64,000 nt of DNA from Multivorans sp965116445. Its GTDB lineage: Bacteria > Acidobacteriota > Thermoanaerobaculia > Multivoradales > Multivoraceae. Positions 8,077 to 17,792 of this stretch are shown here, piece by piece (position 1 is the stretch's first letter; each line of letters starts with the position of its first letter). Made by a program: the position numbers and the translations under genes. The notes under the pieces were generated by a model, which saw nothing but the letters and a program-made list of their open reading frames with translations, had not been told where the DNA came from and searched no databases. The stretch lies in assembly GCA_965116445.1 (NCBI GenBank), contig OZ220688.1, forward strand, positions 3,844,001 through 3,908,000. The letters are read 5' to 3'.

Positions 8077-9195
8077 ATGAAGATCTACGGGGCATTCATC
8101 GTCGCCGAACTGAAGATGTTCTTCCGCGACCGGGCGGCGCTCTTCTGGTCGCTGGCCTTTCCGACCGTGATGATGGTCGTCTTCGGCTTGTTCGACTTCG
8201 GCAGCTTCGCTCCGCCGAGTGTGGGCATCGTCGACCAGGCGAAGAACCAGGCGTCGACCCTCCTGGTGTCCGTGCTGAAGGGCGACCTCGGCGGTGAACC
8301 GCTCTTCAACGTGCCCGAGTCCGACGACGCCGAGGCCCTGGGCGCCGCGGTCCTCCGGGGCAACCTCACGGCGGTGATGGTGATCCCGGAGGGCTTCGGC
8401 GAACTCGGCGCCTCCTCGACGATCGACCTCACCTTCGACGGCAGGAAAGCCCAGGAGGCGGAGGCGGCCCGGTCCATCCTCGGCCAAGTGCTCGAAGGGG
8501 TCTTCAAGTCCGTCGCGAACGTCCCCGCGGAGTACCGGGTCGAAAACTGGGCGACGATCTCCCCCAACGAAGTCGCAGGTCGCGGCCAGGGCTACAAGGG
8601 GTTCATCGTGCCGGGCATCGTCTCACTGGCCATCATGCAGAGCGCGCTCTTCGGCATCGTTTTCACGCTCGTCCGACTGCGCAACCAGGGCGTGTTGAAG
8701 CGTCTGCACGCCACGCCCATCGGCCCGAATCACTTCCTCGTGGGCTCGCTCGCGACCAGGCTCCTGCTGCTCGTGATCCAGACGAACGTCCTCCTGCTCG
8801 TCGGCATCTTCGTCTCCCGCGTCGACGTCGCCCCGGGCTATCCCCTGTTCTGGCTCGAGGTGATCCCCCTCATCTTCCTCGGCGGCTTCGTGTTCGCCTC
8901 ACTGGGCTTGGCGATCTCCGGTATCGCGAAGACGGAGAACACGGCGGCGCCACTCGCCAACATCGTGTCGCTGCCGATGATGTTCCTGTCGGGCGTGTTC
9001 TTCTCTCAGGCGGTCCTGCCGGACTGGCTCCTCGGGTTCGCGAAGTTGCTGCCGCTGACCTTCCTGGCCGACGCGATGCGAGCCATGGTGAACAGCGGCG
9101 AGACGCTGTTCAGCCAGGGCGGGCCGATCCTGGGGTTGGCCGCGTGGGCCGTCGTCTGCTTCGGGCTCGCCGTGTGGGCGTTCCGTTGGGAGTAG
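8077..9195 (+). CDS. ABC-2 type transporter permease
   Basis: 372 residues. One N-terminal membrane segment (about 22-42) is followed by a roughly 150-residue extracytoplasmic domain and five more hydrophobic segments (about 185-370), the usual layout of ABC-2/YhgE-type exporters. The motif PMMFLSGVFF before the last helices is characteristic. Together with the upstream ATPase it should form an efflux system; the exported compound is unknown. The gene ends 150 bp before a convergent gene, with a type B repeat between. Confidence 0.9.
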   Translation: MKIYGAFIVAELKMFFRDRAALFWSLAFPTVMMVVFGLFDFGSFAPPSVGIVDQAKNQASTLLVSVLKGDLGGEPLFNVPESDDAEALGAAVLRGNLTAVMVIPEGFGELGASSTIDLTFDGRKAQEAEAARSILGQVLEGVFKSVANVPAEYRVENWATISPNEVAGRGQGYKGFIVPGIVSLAIMQSALFGIVFTLVRLRNQGVLKRLHATPIGPNHFLVGSLATRLLLLVIQTNVLLLVGIFVSRVDVAPGYPLFWLEVIPLIFLGGFVFASLGLAISGIAKTENTAAPLANIVSLPMMFLSGVFFSQAVLPDWLLGFAKLLPLTFLADAMRAMVNSGETLFSQGGPILGLAAWAVVCFGLAVWAFRWE

Positions 9196-9225
9196 CGTCG
9201 TACGCCAACACCGCCCGTCACGGAG

Positions 9226-9342
9226 ACCGGCGCCTCGCGCCGGATGCCGGCCAGGACCCGGGTGGCGCGGACCCGCGCCACCCGCGAACCAGTCCGTGCG
9301 CCCGTCATCGGGCGCACGGATGGCAGGCCGGCGCACCTGGTG
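9226..9342 (+). repeat. dispersed palindromic element, type B, copy 3
   Basis: Has a CCGGCGCCTCGCGCCGG hairpin, left arm ATGCCGGCCAGGACCC, hairpin GGTGGCGCGGACCCGCGCCACC (in part), hairpin CCGTGCGCCCGTCATCGGGC and right arm GGCCGGCGCACC. It lies between convergent genes. Confidence 0.82.
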
Positions 9343-9345
9343 GAC

Positions 9346-10419
9346 CTACTCGCCGCCGGTGCTCTGGGGCTGGTCGTACTCCGACTCGAGCAGGCGGGCG
9401 CCGCGCAGGACGTTGCCCATCGCGTAGTTGCCTTCGTGGCAGGCGTACTCGTAGACCCGGCTGTCCTTCGCCTGCCAGGTGTACTCGCCGGCCCAGGGCG
9501 CCGTCCACGACTCAGGATCGTCGACCTTGAAGTGGTAGAGCAGGTTGCCGTCCTCGGTGCGGGTGAAGCGTTCTTCCACATGCATCGTCTCGCTGCCGCC
9601 GGGGAGGCCGGTCTGGTTGCGGAAGTTGCGCGTGTTGACGACGAGGGTGTCGCCGTCCCAGTGGCCGACGCCGTCGCCGAGCCACCAGTTCACGTCGTCG
9701 GGGCTGTGCTCGTCGTCGATGCGGACGATCCGGGCGTCGTGGACCATCTCCGCCATGATGACGACGTGGTTCTCGGTCTGCACGATCCGTGCGTAGTTGT
9801 TGTAGAGGCTGGGCAGCAGCGGAGGTCCGCCGACGAAGCCGAGCAGGCAACGCTCGGCCAAAGCCAGGGTCTCGGGACCGTCGAACGGTCCGGGTCCGTC
9901 GTGGTCGAGCCAGGACGCCGTTCCGTCGTTGTCGTGGATGAACGACGCGAAATTCGTCGCCATCCGGCGCATGGCCGCAGGCGTCATCTGGGGCCGCCGA
10001 CCGTTCTTCGGCTCGTAGATGATCGAGGTGCGGAACTTGCCGTCCACGACGACCGCCTCGGAACCCGGGTCGATCCAGAACGCGTTGTAGCCGCCGACGC
10101 CGCCGCCGCCGAAGCGGTTGTCGCCGTCGCCGCCCTTGACCGGGGCCGTCCGCTCGGCGCCGCCGCCCTTGCCCTCTTCCTCGACTTCCCGCCAGAACGC
10201 CTCCCTCTCCTCTTCCATCGCCTGCGCCTCCTCGGGCGCCAGGTAGAGGTTGTCGCCGTACTGGGGCGGACGGTCAACGGGGGTTACCGTGCCGGCGTCG
10301 TAGACGCCTGACAGATCGGGCTTGCCGTTCGGCATCCGCTTGATCCCGTCTCCCTCCGCGGCCAGAACCGGCAGGGCGATGAGAAACAGGGCGAGCGAGG
10401 CGAGGGTGAGCTTGCGCAT
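9346..10419 (-). CDS. secreted protein of unknown function with PNGKPDLSGVY motif
   Basis: 357 residues from ATG at 10419, with a signal peptide (about 1-20, ALPVLAAEG). It then carries MPNGKPDLSGVYDAG, a motif seen in many uncharacterised secreted proteins of Acidobacteriota and marine bacteria, followed by an acidic/glycine-rich linker (about 65-105) and a C-terminal beta-rich half with VHDARIVRIDDEHSPDD and DGDTLVVNTRNF. No catalytic motif was recognised. The C-terminus abuts a type B repeat in a convergent gap. Confidence 0.7.
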   Translation of the reverse strand: MRKLTLASLALFLIALPVLAAEGDGIKRMPNGKPDLSGVYDAGTVTPVDRPPQYGDNLYLAPEEAQAMEEEREAFWREVEEEGKGGGAERTAPVKGGDGDNRFGGGGVGGYNAFWIDPGSEAVVVDGKFRTSIIYEPKNGRRPQMTPAAMRRMATNFASFIHDNDGTASWLDHDGPGPFDGPETLALAERCLLGFVGGPPLLPSLYNNYARIVQTENHVVIMAEMVHDARIVRIDDEHSPDDVNWWLGDGVGHWDGDTLVVNTRNFRNQTGLPGGSETMHVEERFTRTEDGNLLYHFKVDDPESWTAPWAGEYTWQAKDSRVYEYACHEGNYAMGNVLRGARLLESEYDQPQSTGGE

Positions 10420-10532
10420 GGCTTGAGTCCTTCCCTTGGGGAACGCGAATCCGTGAGACGACCGGGTCGCCATGCTAGCACTGACCAGCCGCTCAGGAAC
10501 TCGCCTCGAGCGCGGCGTTTCACACGGCTACA

Positions 10533-11002
10533 GTGGGTTGCGGAGGCTTGAACCGGGAAGTGACGACGAGGCAGGAAGGCCCTCGGGAACCGCGTCGGCG
10601 AGTTCCCGAACGAATCATCCTCGCGGCCGCCGGCTTCGGCGCGATGTTCCTCGCGTTCCCCAAGGAGGTTGAGCCGCAAGAGCCGGCAGAGCCGGCAGTC
10701 GAGCGGGTCGAACTGAACGGCCAGTCGTACGACGTGCCTCTGCCCTGGAAGGCCTCCTCGCGACCGGCCGACCGTTCCTCAACGCCGTCCGCTGGACCGC
10801 GCCGCCCGGCTACTCCGAGCACGTCACCGGCCGCGCAGTCGACTTCGTTCCCAGCGACGCGGACTTCAAGGACGTGCCGGCGTACCAGTGGCTGAAGGAC
10901 CGCGCGGCGGACTTCTGCTTCACCGAGAGCTACCCCCTGGGCAACGCCGGCGGCTTCGACTGGGAGCCCTGGCACTGGCGCTACGACGACTGCGACGAGT
11001 AG
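10533..11002 (+). pseudogene. frameshifted M15-type D-Ala-D-Ala carboxypeptidase remnant
   Basis: The first frame encodes a hydrophobic anchor (RIILAAAGFGAMFLAF) and ELNGQSYDVPLP up to about 10741; coding then continues in another frame with LEGLLATGRPFLNAVRW, GYSEHVTGRAVDF and FDWEPWHWRYDDCDE to the stop at 11002. The EH.TGRAVD and PWHWRY motifs are the zinc and catalytic motifs of VanY/M15 peptidases. The GYRS segment usually found upstream is missing, so the gene looks both deleted and frameshifted, unless a sequencing indel near 10740 is to blame. The exact start is uncertain. Confidence 0.6.
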
Positions 11003-11058
11003 CGTCGACCCGCGGCGACCGACCGGCCGCCACCCACTTCGCATCCAGGAGCACATCG

Positions 11059-11502
11059 ATGCCAACCTTCGAGAACGACGTCTACCCCCGGAACCCCGAA
11101 CAGATCGCCGCCATGCAGGAGCCCGGCCCCGAAGGGCCGATCTACATGGTCAACCTGCTGAAGTTCAAGGACAAGGCCGAGTACAGCGACGGCCGCGAGA
11201 CGAACCTGACCGGCCACGAGGCCTACCAGATCTACGGCCAGGCCGTGTCCAGACTCATTCAGGACTTCGGCGGCCACGTCGTCTTCGCCGCGGACGTGAC
11301 GCACCTCTCGCTCGGCCGCGTCGACGAACTCTGGGACGAGGTGGCGATCGCCTGCTACCCGAACCGCGCCGCCCTCGTCGCGATGTCGACGTCTGAACCC
11401 TGGCGCAAGGCCGCCGTCCATCGGGAGGCAGGGCTGGCCGGTCAGTTGAACATCGAGACCGTGCTGATGCCGGGCTTCAAGGAGATCGCGCTGGCCGGGT
11501 AG
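11059..11502 (+). CDS. DUF1330 domain-containing protein
   Basis: 147 residues. The start chosen follows CCAGGAG by 8 nt; the longer frame upstream overlaps the M15 remnant. IYMVNLLKFKDKAEY followed by GHEAYQIYGQAVSRLIQDFGG and the late EPWRKAAVHREAGL are characteristic of DUF1330 (dimeric ferredoxin-like alpha/beta barrel). Cytoplasmic, function unknown. Confidence 0.82.
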   Translation: MPTFENDVYPRNPEQIAAMQEPGPEGPIYMVNLLKFKDKAEYSDGRETNLTGHEAYQIYGQAVSRLIQDFGGHVVFAADVTHLSLGRVDELWDEVAIACYPNRAALVAMSTSEPWRKAAVHREAGLAGQLNIETVLMPGFKEIALAG

Positions 11503-11567
11503 CGACCGGCCCGTTGGCACACCCGGCCGGGGCTGCCCGCGCTTCCCCTGGTGCGGGGTGGCGTCCG

Positions 11568-11828
11568 TCAGGACGAGACGCACCATCGATCGAGGGTCTC
11601 GACGTCCGACCTGCCGTCGTCCCTGTCTCCCTGAACGGCTGCGACGCCCAGCCGGGACAGGTGACTGATCATCTCTCCCGTGGAGACGCCCGCTACACGG
11701 GTCGCACGGCCCAGAGAGACGGAGCCGCCCTGGAACAACGCAGCCCCGAGCGCCAGCAATACGTCCGGCTTGTCGGGCAACCGTTCCAGGTCGAGGTGAA
11801 GAAGCAGATAGACGCCCACGCGCATCAC
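11568..11828 (-). CDS. UPF0175-like small protein (putative antitoxin)
   Basis: About 86 residues; it can start at GTG 11828 (overlapping the TGA of the PIN gene) or at the next codon, ATG 11825. The segment VLLALGAALFQGGSVSLGRATRVAGVSTGEMISHLSRLGV matches the helix-turn-helix-like core of UPF0175 proteins (xALxLFxxGxxSLGxAAxLAGxS), which often pair with PIN-domain toxins. It is the third gene of the Phd-PIN unit. The C-terminal tail (DRDDGRSDVETLDRW) is acidic. Identification rests on this one motif. Confidence 0.65.
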   Translation of the reverse strand: MMRVGVYLLLHLDLERLPDKPDVLLALGAALFQGGSVSLGRATRVAGVSTGEMISHLSRLGVAAVQGDRDDGRSDVETLDRWCVSS

Positions 11829-12253
11829 AAAGAAGGTTGATCAGTTCGTATGTACTCGCGTGCCGTGATGACCGGAATGCCACGAAACGGATCCAGCGCG
11901 AGAATGTCCTGATCCCCTGTGAGTATCAGGTCCGCCTCACCACTGAGCGCCAACTCAAGGAACTTGTCGTCGCTTGGGTCCCGGCAAAGCCGCACCCTGT
12001 GCCCGACCGTGATGACGTCGACGGTTCGCGCCAACCGACGCAGGTAGTCTTGACGCTCTTCGACACTGACGTAGGGATCGAACTTCCGCCGACCCAGGAC
12101 ATCGGCCAGCTCGCCGAGGGTCGCCCGAGACGCTAGGATCAAGCCCTCACTCTCCGCCTTCCGCACCGCCTGACCGGGAACCGAGCCGGGGAAAAGGAGT
12201 CGGCTGATGAGAAGGTTCGTATCAGCGACGATTCGCTTCGTCGTCGCCATCAT
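11825..12253 (-). CDS. PIN-domain toxin (VapC-like ribonuclease)
   Basis: 142 residues. The acidic residues of the PIN fold are visible: ADTNLLISRLLFPGS at the N-terminus (Asp), LGELADVL (Glu), then CRDPSDDKFLELA and EADLILTGDQDIL. This is the 'putative toxin-antitoxin system toxin component, PIN family' arrangement, expected to act as a metal-dependent RNase. Its start lies 32 bp inside the 3' end of the Phd-family antitoxin and its stop overlaps the UPF0175-like gene, so all three are probably one transcript. Confidence 0.85.
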   Translation of the reverse strand: MMATTKRIVADTNLLISRLLFPGSVPGQAVRKAESEGLILASRATLGELADVLGRRKFDPYVSVEERQDYLRRLARTVDVITVGHRVRLCRDPSDDKFLELALSGEADLILTGDQDILALDPFRGIPVITAREYIRTDQPSL

Positions 12254-12491
12254 CCAGGATCTCGGCCAACTTCTCTTCGGTCAGGCCTCGCGCTGCGGCC
12301 CGCGCGGCGATGCGCTTGCAGAACTCGTCGAGCTCCTGGAGATTCAGCCCCCGCAGGCGTTCGTACTCCCGTGGCGACAGCACGACCGCTACCTCCCGTT
12401 TCTGCCTTCGAACCATGATCGGCTCGTGCTGAGCGGCGTCGAGAATCGCCGCGAGTCTCTGCTTTGCTTCGGTTGCACTGACGGTTCGCAC
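12222..12491 (-). CDS. Phd/YefM-family antitoxin
   Basis: 89 residues from a GTG start preceded by AGGAGGTG. The N-terminal VSATEAKQRLAAILDAA and the EPIMVRRQKREVAVVLSPREYERL segment are the DNA-binding half of the Phd/YefM fold; the charged C-terminal tail (ARGLTEEKLAEILDDG) would bind the toxin. It is first in the operon, as expected for autoregulation, and an inverted repeat lies about 37-64 bp upstream. Confidence 0.87.
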   Translation of the reverse strand: MRTVSATEAKQRLAAILDAAQHEPIMVRRQKREVAVVLSPREYERLRGLNLQELDEFCKRIAARAAARGLTEEKLAEILDDGDDEANRR

Positions 12492-12527
12492 TTCGCCACC
12501 TCCTGGGCACGGCCGAGATTAGTACAA

Positions 12528-12555
12528 AATGTCCAGTTTGTGCAGAATCGACATT
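12528..12555 (-). promoter_or_regulatory. candidate operator of the toxin-antitoxin unit
   Basis: AATGTC and GACATT form an inverted repeat with a 16-bp spacer in an AT-richer patch, and a possible -10 (TAATCT on the minus strand) lies beside it. Phd-family antitoxins commonly repress their own promoter through such palindromes; binding here is inferred. Confidence 0.35.
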
Positions 12556-12623
12556 CTCAGAGGAACCAGGCCGGTGATCCCGCTTCTTGCGGCCTGTAGG
12601 CTGGGCAGCAGGAGACAAACACC

Positions 12624-14111
<1,488 letters not shown>

Positions 14112-14156
14112 ACGGGCGGAAGTTCCTCCTCGGAGACGTCCGCCTGAACCTGACCT

Positions 14157-14540
14157 CTACTCGAAGGTCCACTCCTGCGGCTCTTTCCCCTCTTCGGGAT
14201 GAACCTCGCGCACCGTCACGGACGGAGACTCGCCTTCCTCGTACGTCAGGATGTACTTCAGGCCGCTGCGGTTCTCTTCGGGCACCGGGTCGATGTGGGT
14301 GGCGAGTTCGGGACCGTCGAAGACGTTGATCTTGCAGAACTCCTCGCCCCGGCAGAGGAACTTCGCCATCTGCACCCAGTCCTCCATCTTCGTGTCCGGC
14401 TCGATCCAGGCGCCCCAGGCGAGGCCCATCAAGCCGACCGGATTGAGCGGCGGCGGGCCATCTCCCTGCTGCTGTCCGAAGGCCGCGATGGAGAGGAAGA
14501 GGATCGCGCAGGTCGCCAGGACGTGAGTGCGTCGCTTCAC
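14157..14540 (-). CDS. small secreted protein of unknown function
   Basis: 127 residues with a signal peptide (MKRRTHVLATCAILFLSIAAFG, cleavage about residue 22). The mature chain has LAWGAWIEPDTKMEDW, two cysteines in LCRGEEFCKINVF and an acidic C-terminus (HPEEGKEPQEWTFE). No family recognised. It is convergent with mmsA (46 bp gap) and lies on the same strand as the carboxylesterase upstream. Confidence 0.65.
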   Translation of the reverse strand: MKRRTHVLATCAILFLSIAAFGQQQGDGPPPLNPVGLMGLAWGAWIEPDTKMEDWVQMAKFLCRGEEFCKINVFDGPELATHIDPVPEENRSGLKYILTYEEGESPSVTVREVHPEEGKEPQEWTFE

Positions 14541-14546
14541 GGGATG

Positions 14547-16244
14547 TCACCTCATCGGTCGAGTGTCTGTCAGTGGAACGCTACCGCCACTCAACTCTAC
14601 CCGGGGCCGTGCGCGGCGAGGCGATCTACGGGCTCGGCCGGTCGCGAGAAAAATAGCGGTCCCACATCTCCATCCGGCGTTTGTGGAGGCTGCTCCCCGG
14701 CTCGATCGTCGAGCCGAACTCGATGTGCCGGGCCGTGTCGCTCTCGTACTCCGGCACGCCGGCAGATCCGATCCGCCCAGGGGGTTGGGATCGCCGCTCG
14801 CCGCGAAGGCGACCCAGTAGCCGGACATCGCCTCGGCGAGTGCGTGGTCCTCCTCCGCGTACTCGTAGTCCAGCTTGTCCAGGTTGTCGAACGCGTAGGC
14901 GATCTCCGCCGCGTGGTAGGCGCCGTAGAAGTCCTTCTCGGGGTGCGGCGGGGCGTGGGTGAAGAAGTACAGCCAGGCCGGCGACGGCACGGTCTCCGAG
15001 AGAGCCGCCCAAGTCTTCATCTGCCAGGCGAAGATGCGGTCGGAGAACGCGTCGATGAAGGCCCTCCTCGCCTCGTCGTCGGTCGGCGCCGGATAGGCCT
15101 CGAAGAACTCGTCGGCCACGTCGGCGAACTGGCTCTTGACCAGGAACTCGACCGCGGACTTCGTGGACGGCAGCATGCGGCCCATCAGGCTCGTCGCTTC
15201 GTCGCGGTTCGAGCCGACGAGCACCGGCACGTCGGCCTGTTCGCCGGCCCGGTAGATCTCGGCGACCTGCTTCGGCAGCACCCAACCGTCGACGTTCGGC
15301 CTGGTCGCGAAGGCGCCCTGCTTGGAGGCCTCGGCGAGGATCGTCGCCGCGTCGAGTTCACGCAGGCCCGCCGCCACGGCCTCGGCCGCGCCTTCGATGC
15401 CGAGCCGCTTCGCGAAGGCCTCGCCGGCGCTCTCGGCCGATCCCTCCTCCTCCGACGAGCGAAGGGACGGCAGGCCATTGAAGAACCCGCCGCTCTGGCC
15501 GATCACCCGGTGGAACAGGCCCCGAGCCAGCGGCGAAGCCTGCAGCACGTTCACGCTCCAGGACCCCGCCGATTCCCCGAAGATCGTCACCCGGTCCGGG
15601 TCGCCGCCGAAGGTCGCGATGTTGTCCCGCACCCACTCGAGCGCGAGGACCTGGTCGAGGACGCCGTAGTTGCCTGATGTGCCCTCATCGGACTCGGCCG
15701 ACAGGGCGGGATGGGCGAGATAGCCGAAGGGCCCGAGGCGGTAGTTGACCGTCACGACGACGACGCCTTTCCGCGCCAGGGCCGTCCCGTCGTAGAGGGG
15801 CAGCGAACCCGACCCGCGGGTGAGCGCCCCGCCGTGGATCCAAACCATGACCGGCAGGCGGTCGTTGTCGGATTCCGCCGCCGTCCAGAGATTGACGTAC
15901 AGGCAGTCCTCGCTCACTTCCTCCAGGGGCTGGGCATAGAAGCCACCCTCTCGGTAGGGCGACTGGATGCACGACGGCGGCTCGAAGAGCGCGTCGATGG
16001 GCACCTCCGGCGGCGTCGCGGGCCGCGGCGGACGGAAGCGCAGATCCCCGACAGGCGGTTCCGCGTAGGGAACCCCGAGGAATACCCGGACAGACGGGTC
16101 GTCCTCGGAGACGTAGCCGATGACGTAGCCGCTCGAGGTCAGCTTCACCAGTCGCGGCAGGGTTTGGGCGCCCGCGGCGGCGGCCGCCAGCACCATCGTG
16201 CCGGCCAGAACCCAGCCGAGACGGTCGCGCACGGAAACACTCAT
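14547..16244 (-). CDS. carboxylesterase type B, C-terminal tail frameshifted
   Basis: The start is set at ATG 16244, preceded by AGAGGTG and opening a signal peptide (SVSVRDRLGWVLAGTMVLAA). VWIHGGALTRGSG, the nucleophile FGESAGSWSVNV and GAYHAAEIAYAFDNL (likely His) are type B carboxylesterase motifs. Near 14760-14775 the reading frame shifts: the expected family ending (PEYESDTARHIEFG and KRRMEMWDRYFSRDRPSP) is encoded in another frame that stops at 14626, while this frame ends in arginine-rich nonsense. The catalytic core is intact, so the product may still work, or the indel may be an assembly error. Confidence 0.8.
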   Translation of the reverse strand: MSVSVRDRLGWVLAGTMVLAAAAAGAQTLPRLVKLTSSGYVIGYVSEDDPSVRVFLGVPYAEPPVGDLRFRPPRPATPPEVPIDALFEPPSCIQSPYREGGFYAQPLEEVSEDCLYVNLWTAAESDNDRLPVMVWIHGGALTRGSGSLPLYDGTALARKGVVVVTVNYRLGPFGYLAHPALSAESDEGTSGNYGVLDQVLALEWVRDNIATFGGDPDRVTIFGESAGSWSVNVLQASPLARGLFHRVIGQSGGFFNGLPSLRSSEEEGSAESAGEAFAKRLGIEGAAEAVAAGLRELDAATILAEASKQGAFATRPNVDGWVLPKQVAEIYRAGEQADVPVLVGSNRDEATSLMGRMLPSTKSAVEFLVKSQFADVADEFFEAYPAPTDDEARRAFIDAFSDRIFAWQMKTWAALSETVPSPAWLYFFTHAPPHPEKDFYGAYHAAEIAYAFDNLDKLDYEYAEEDHALAEAMSGYWVAFAASGDPNPLGGSDLPACRSTRATRPGTSSSARRSSRGAASTNAGWRCGTAIFLATGRARRSPRRARPRVELSGGSVPLTDTRPMR

Positions 16245-16306
16245 CGGTCCGACACCTCTAGATTCCTTGAACAAGCGTAGCCTCTACAGTTTAGGCAAGT
16301 TTCGCC

Positions 16307-16378
16307 CACTGGGTGCGCCGGCGTCCCCGCCGGCATCCGGTCCGACCCGCACGCTGGTCGGTCTGAGGCGGAGCCTCG
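16307..16378 (-). repeat. dispersed palindromic element, type A, inverted copy
   Basis: On the minus strand, CCGGCGGGGACGCCGG is followed by CGCACCCAGTG. The usual first hairpin is replaced by one around GAGGCTCCGCCTC. It lies between two minus-strand genes. Confidence 0.75.
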
Positions 16379-16387
16379 TGAGTCCTG

Positions 16388-17641
16388 CTACTTTGCGATG
16401 TCATAGGAGGTCAGCGACTCCTGGTCGCGAATGTAGAACGCTCCGTTGGCGACTACGGGATGCGCCCAGGTGGGGCCGCCGCGCTTCTCGATCTCGAACC
16501 GGCCGCGCTCCTCGTAACCCTCGGGCGTCGCGAGGGCAAGACCGACCTGGTTGCGCTCGCTCAGCATGAAGAGCTTGCCGTCGGCCATCACCAGGGAACC
16601 CTTGCCCACACTCCGGGCTCGCCAGTGGACCTCTCCGGTCTTCGCGTCGACCGCGGTGAGCGCCGGACCGAAGAAGCTGTAGAAAGTTCCCTCGTGAGCC
16701 ACGACCCCGCCGTGGTGGTTCTGGAGGCGGGTCCCGAAGTACGCCTCCTCGCTGTGGAAGGAGCCGCCCTCGTCCTCCGGGGTGATCGCGAGCGCGCCCC
16801 CGCCGACGCCGTATGACGCCGTGTAGAAGACCAGGTTCTCCTCCAGCACCGGAGTCGTGATGTTGATCGCGTTCTGCGTCGACGGCCGCTCGTAGCGCCA
16901 GAGCAACTTCCCGTCGTCGGCGCGAACGCCGACCCCGGCCTCCCCCGTGAAGCCGAGCAGCACCTCGGCGCCACCGATCTCACGCAGGATGAGGGAGGAG
17001 TAGGAGGCCACATCGCCGAGTTCGCTGGAGCGCCAGATCGTGCTGCCGTCGGCCGCCGAGAGCGCGGCGATCGCACCGTCCCGGCCGCCCGGCATGACGA
17101 ACACCCGGTCGCGCACGACGAGAGGAGACTCGCTGATGCCCCAACGGGTGTTCGGGCTGCCGAAGCGCTCGAGCATGTTGAACTGCCAGACCACCTCGCC
17201 CGAGTCCTTCGCGATCCTCGCCACCTCGCCCATCCCGTTCAGGACGAAAAGCGAGTCGTCAACGATGGTCGGCACGGAGCGCGGGCCGTCGCCCCTGTCC
17301 GGGTGGTCGTAGAGCGGGCCCAGCTTCCGGTTCCACACCTCGCCGCCGTCGCCGGCGCGCAGGCGGAAGACCGCGCTCTGGCCGTCCCGCGTGCCCTGGA
17401 CGTAGATCGCATCGCCCTCGACGACGACCGTCCCGTAGCCGTGGCCGAGCGTCTCGATCTGCCAGTTGACCTCAGGGCCTTCCGGCGGCCACTCGTCGAG
17501 CAGGCCGGTCTCGGTCGAGATTCCGGCGCGGTCGGGGCCGCGCCACTGCAGCCAGTCGTCGGCGTGGGCCGCAGAGCCGAATCCCGCCGCAACCATGCCC
17601 GCCGCGAGCAGGCGAATTCCCGTTCTGAACATCGATCGCAT
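16388..17641 (-). CDS. secreted PQQ-like beta-propeller protein
   Basis: 417 residues. The ATG at 17641 has GAAGGGG upstream and opens a signal peptide (about 1-27, ending AAHADD). Repeated blades have the A-x-D-G-x-x-W pattern: RLRAGDGGEVWNRKLG, RIAKDSGEVVWQFN, ALSAADGSTIWRSS, VRADDGKLLWRY and AVDAKTGEVHWRA, giving at least five of a probable eight blades. The propeller resembles BamB or PQQ-dependent dehydrogenases, but the DWLQWRGPDRAGIS start is typical of secreted WRGP-type propellers in Planctomycetota and Acidobacteriota. Role unknown. Confidence 0.82.
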   Translation of the reverse strand: MRSMFRTGIRLLAAGMVAAGFGSAAHADDWLQWRGPDRAGISTETGLLDEWPPEGPEVNWQIETLGHGYGTVVVEGDAIYVQGTRDGQSAVFRLRAGDGGEVWNRKLGPLYDHPDRGDGPRSVPTIVDDSLFVLNGMGEVARIAKDSGEVVWQFNMLERFGSPNTRWGISESPLVVRDRVFVMPGGRDGAIAALSAADGSTIWRSSELGDVASYSSLILREIGGAEVLLGFTGEAGVGVRADDGKLLWRYERPSTQNAINITTPVLEENLVFYTASYGVGGGALAITPEDEGGSFHSEEAYFGTRLQNHHGGVVAHEGTFYSFFGPALTAVDAKTGEVHWRARSVGKGSLVMADGKLFMLSERNQVGLALATPEGYEERGRFEIEKRGGPTWAHPVVANGAFYIRDQESLTSYDIAK

Positions 17642-17792
17642 GATCGCCCCTTCGTTTACTGGCTGGCCGGCCAGCATTGTACCAAGCCCACCGCGCGGAA
17701 GCCGGATCGTACTCGAGCGGCGTGGGCGTTCGAAGTCGCCAGCCGGTATCGTGCGGCTCACCATCAGGACCGAGCACGGAGGAGCACACGCC

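Noticed and set aside
11503..11567. Repeat copy between the DUF1330 and UPF0175-like genes
   Set aside because: Only a vague ACACCCGGCCGG similarity, too short to assign.
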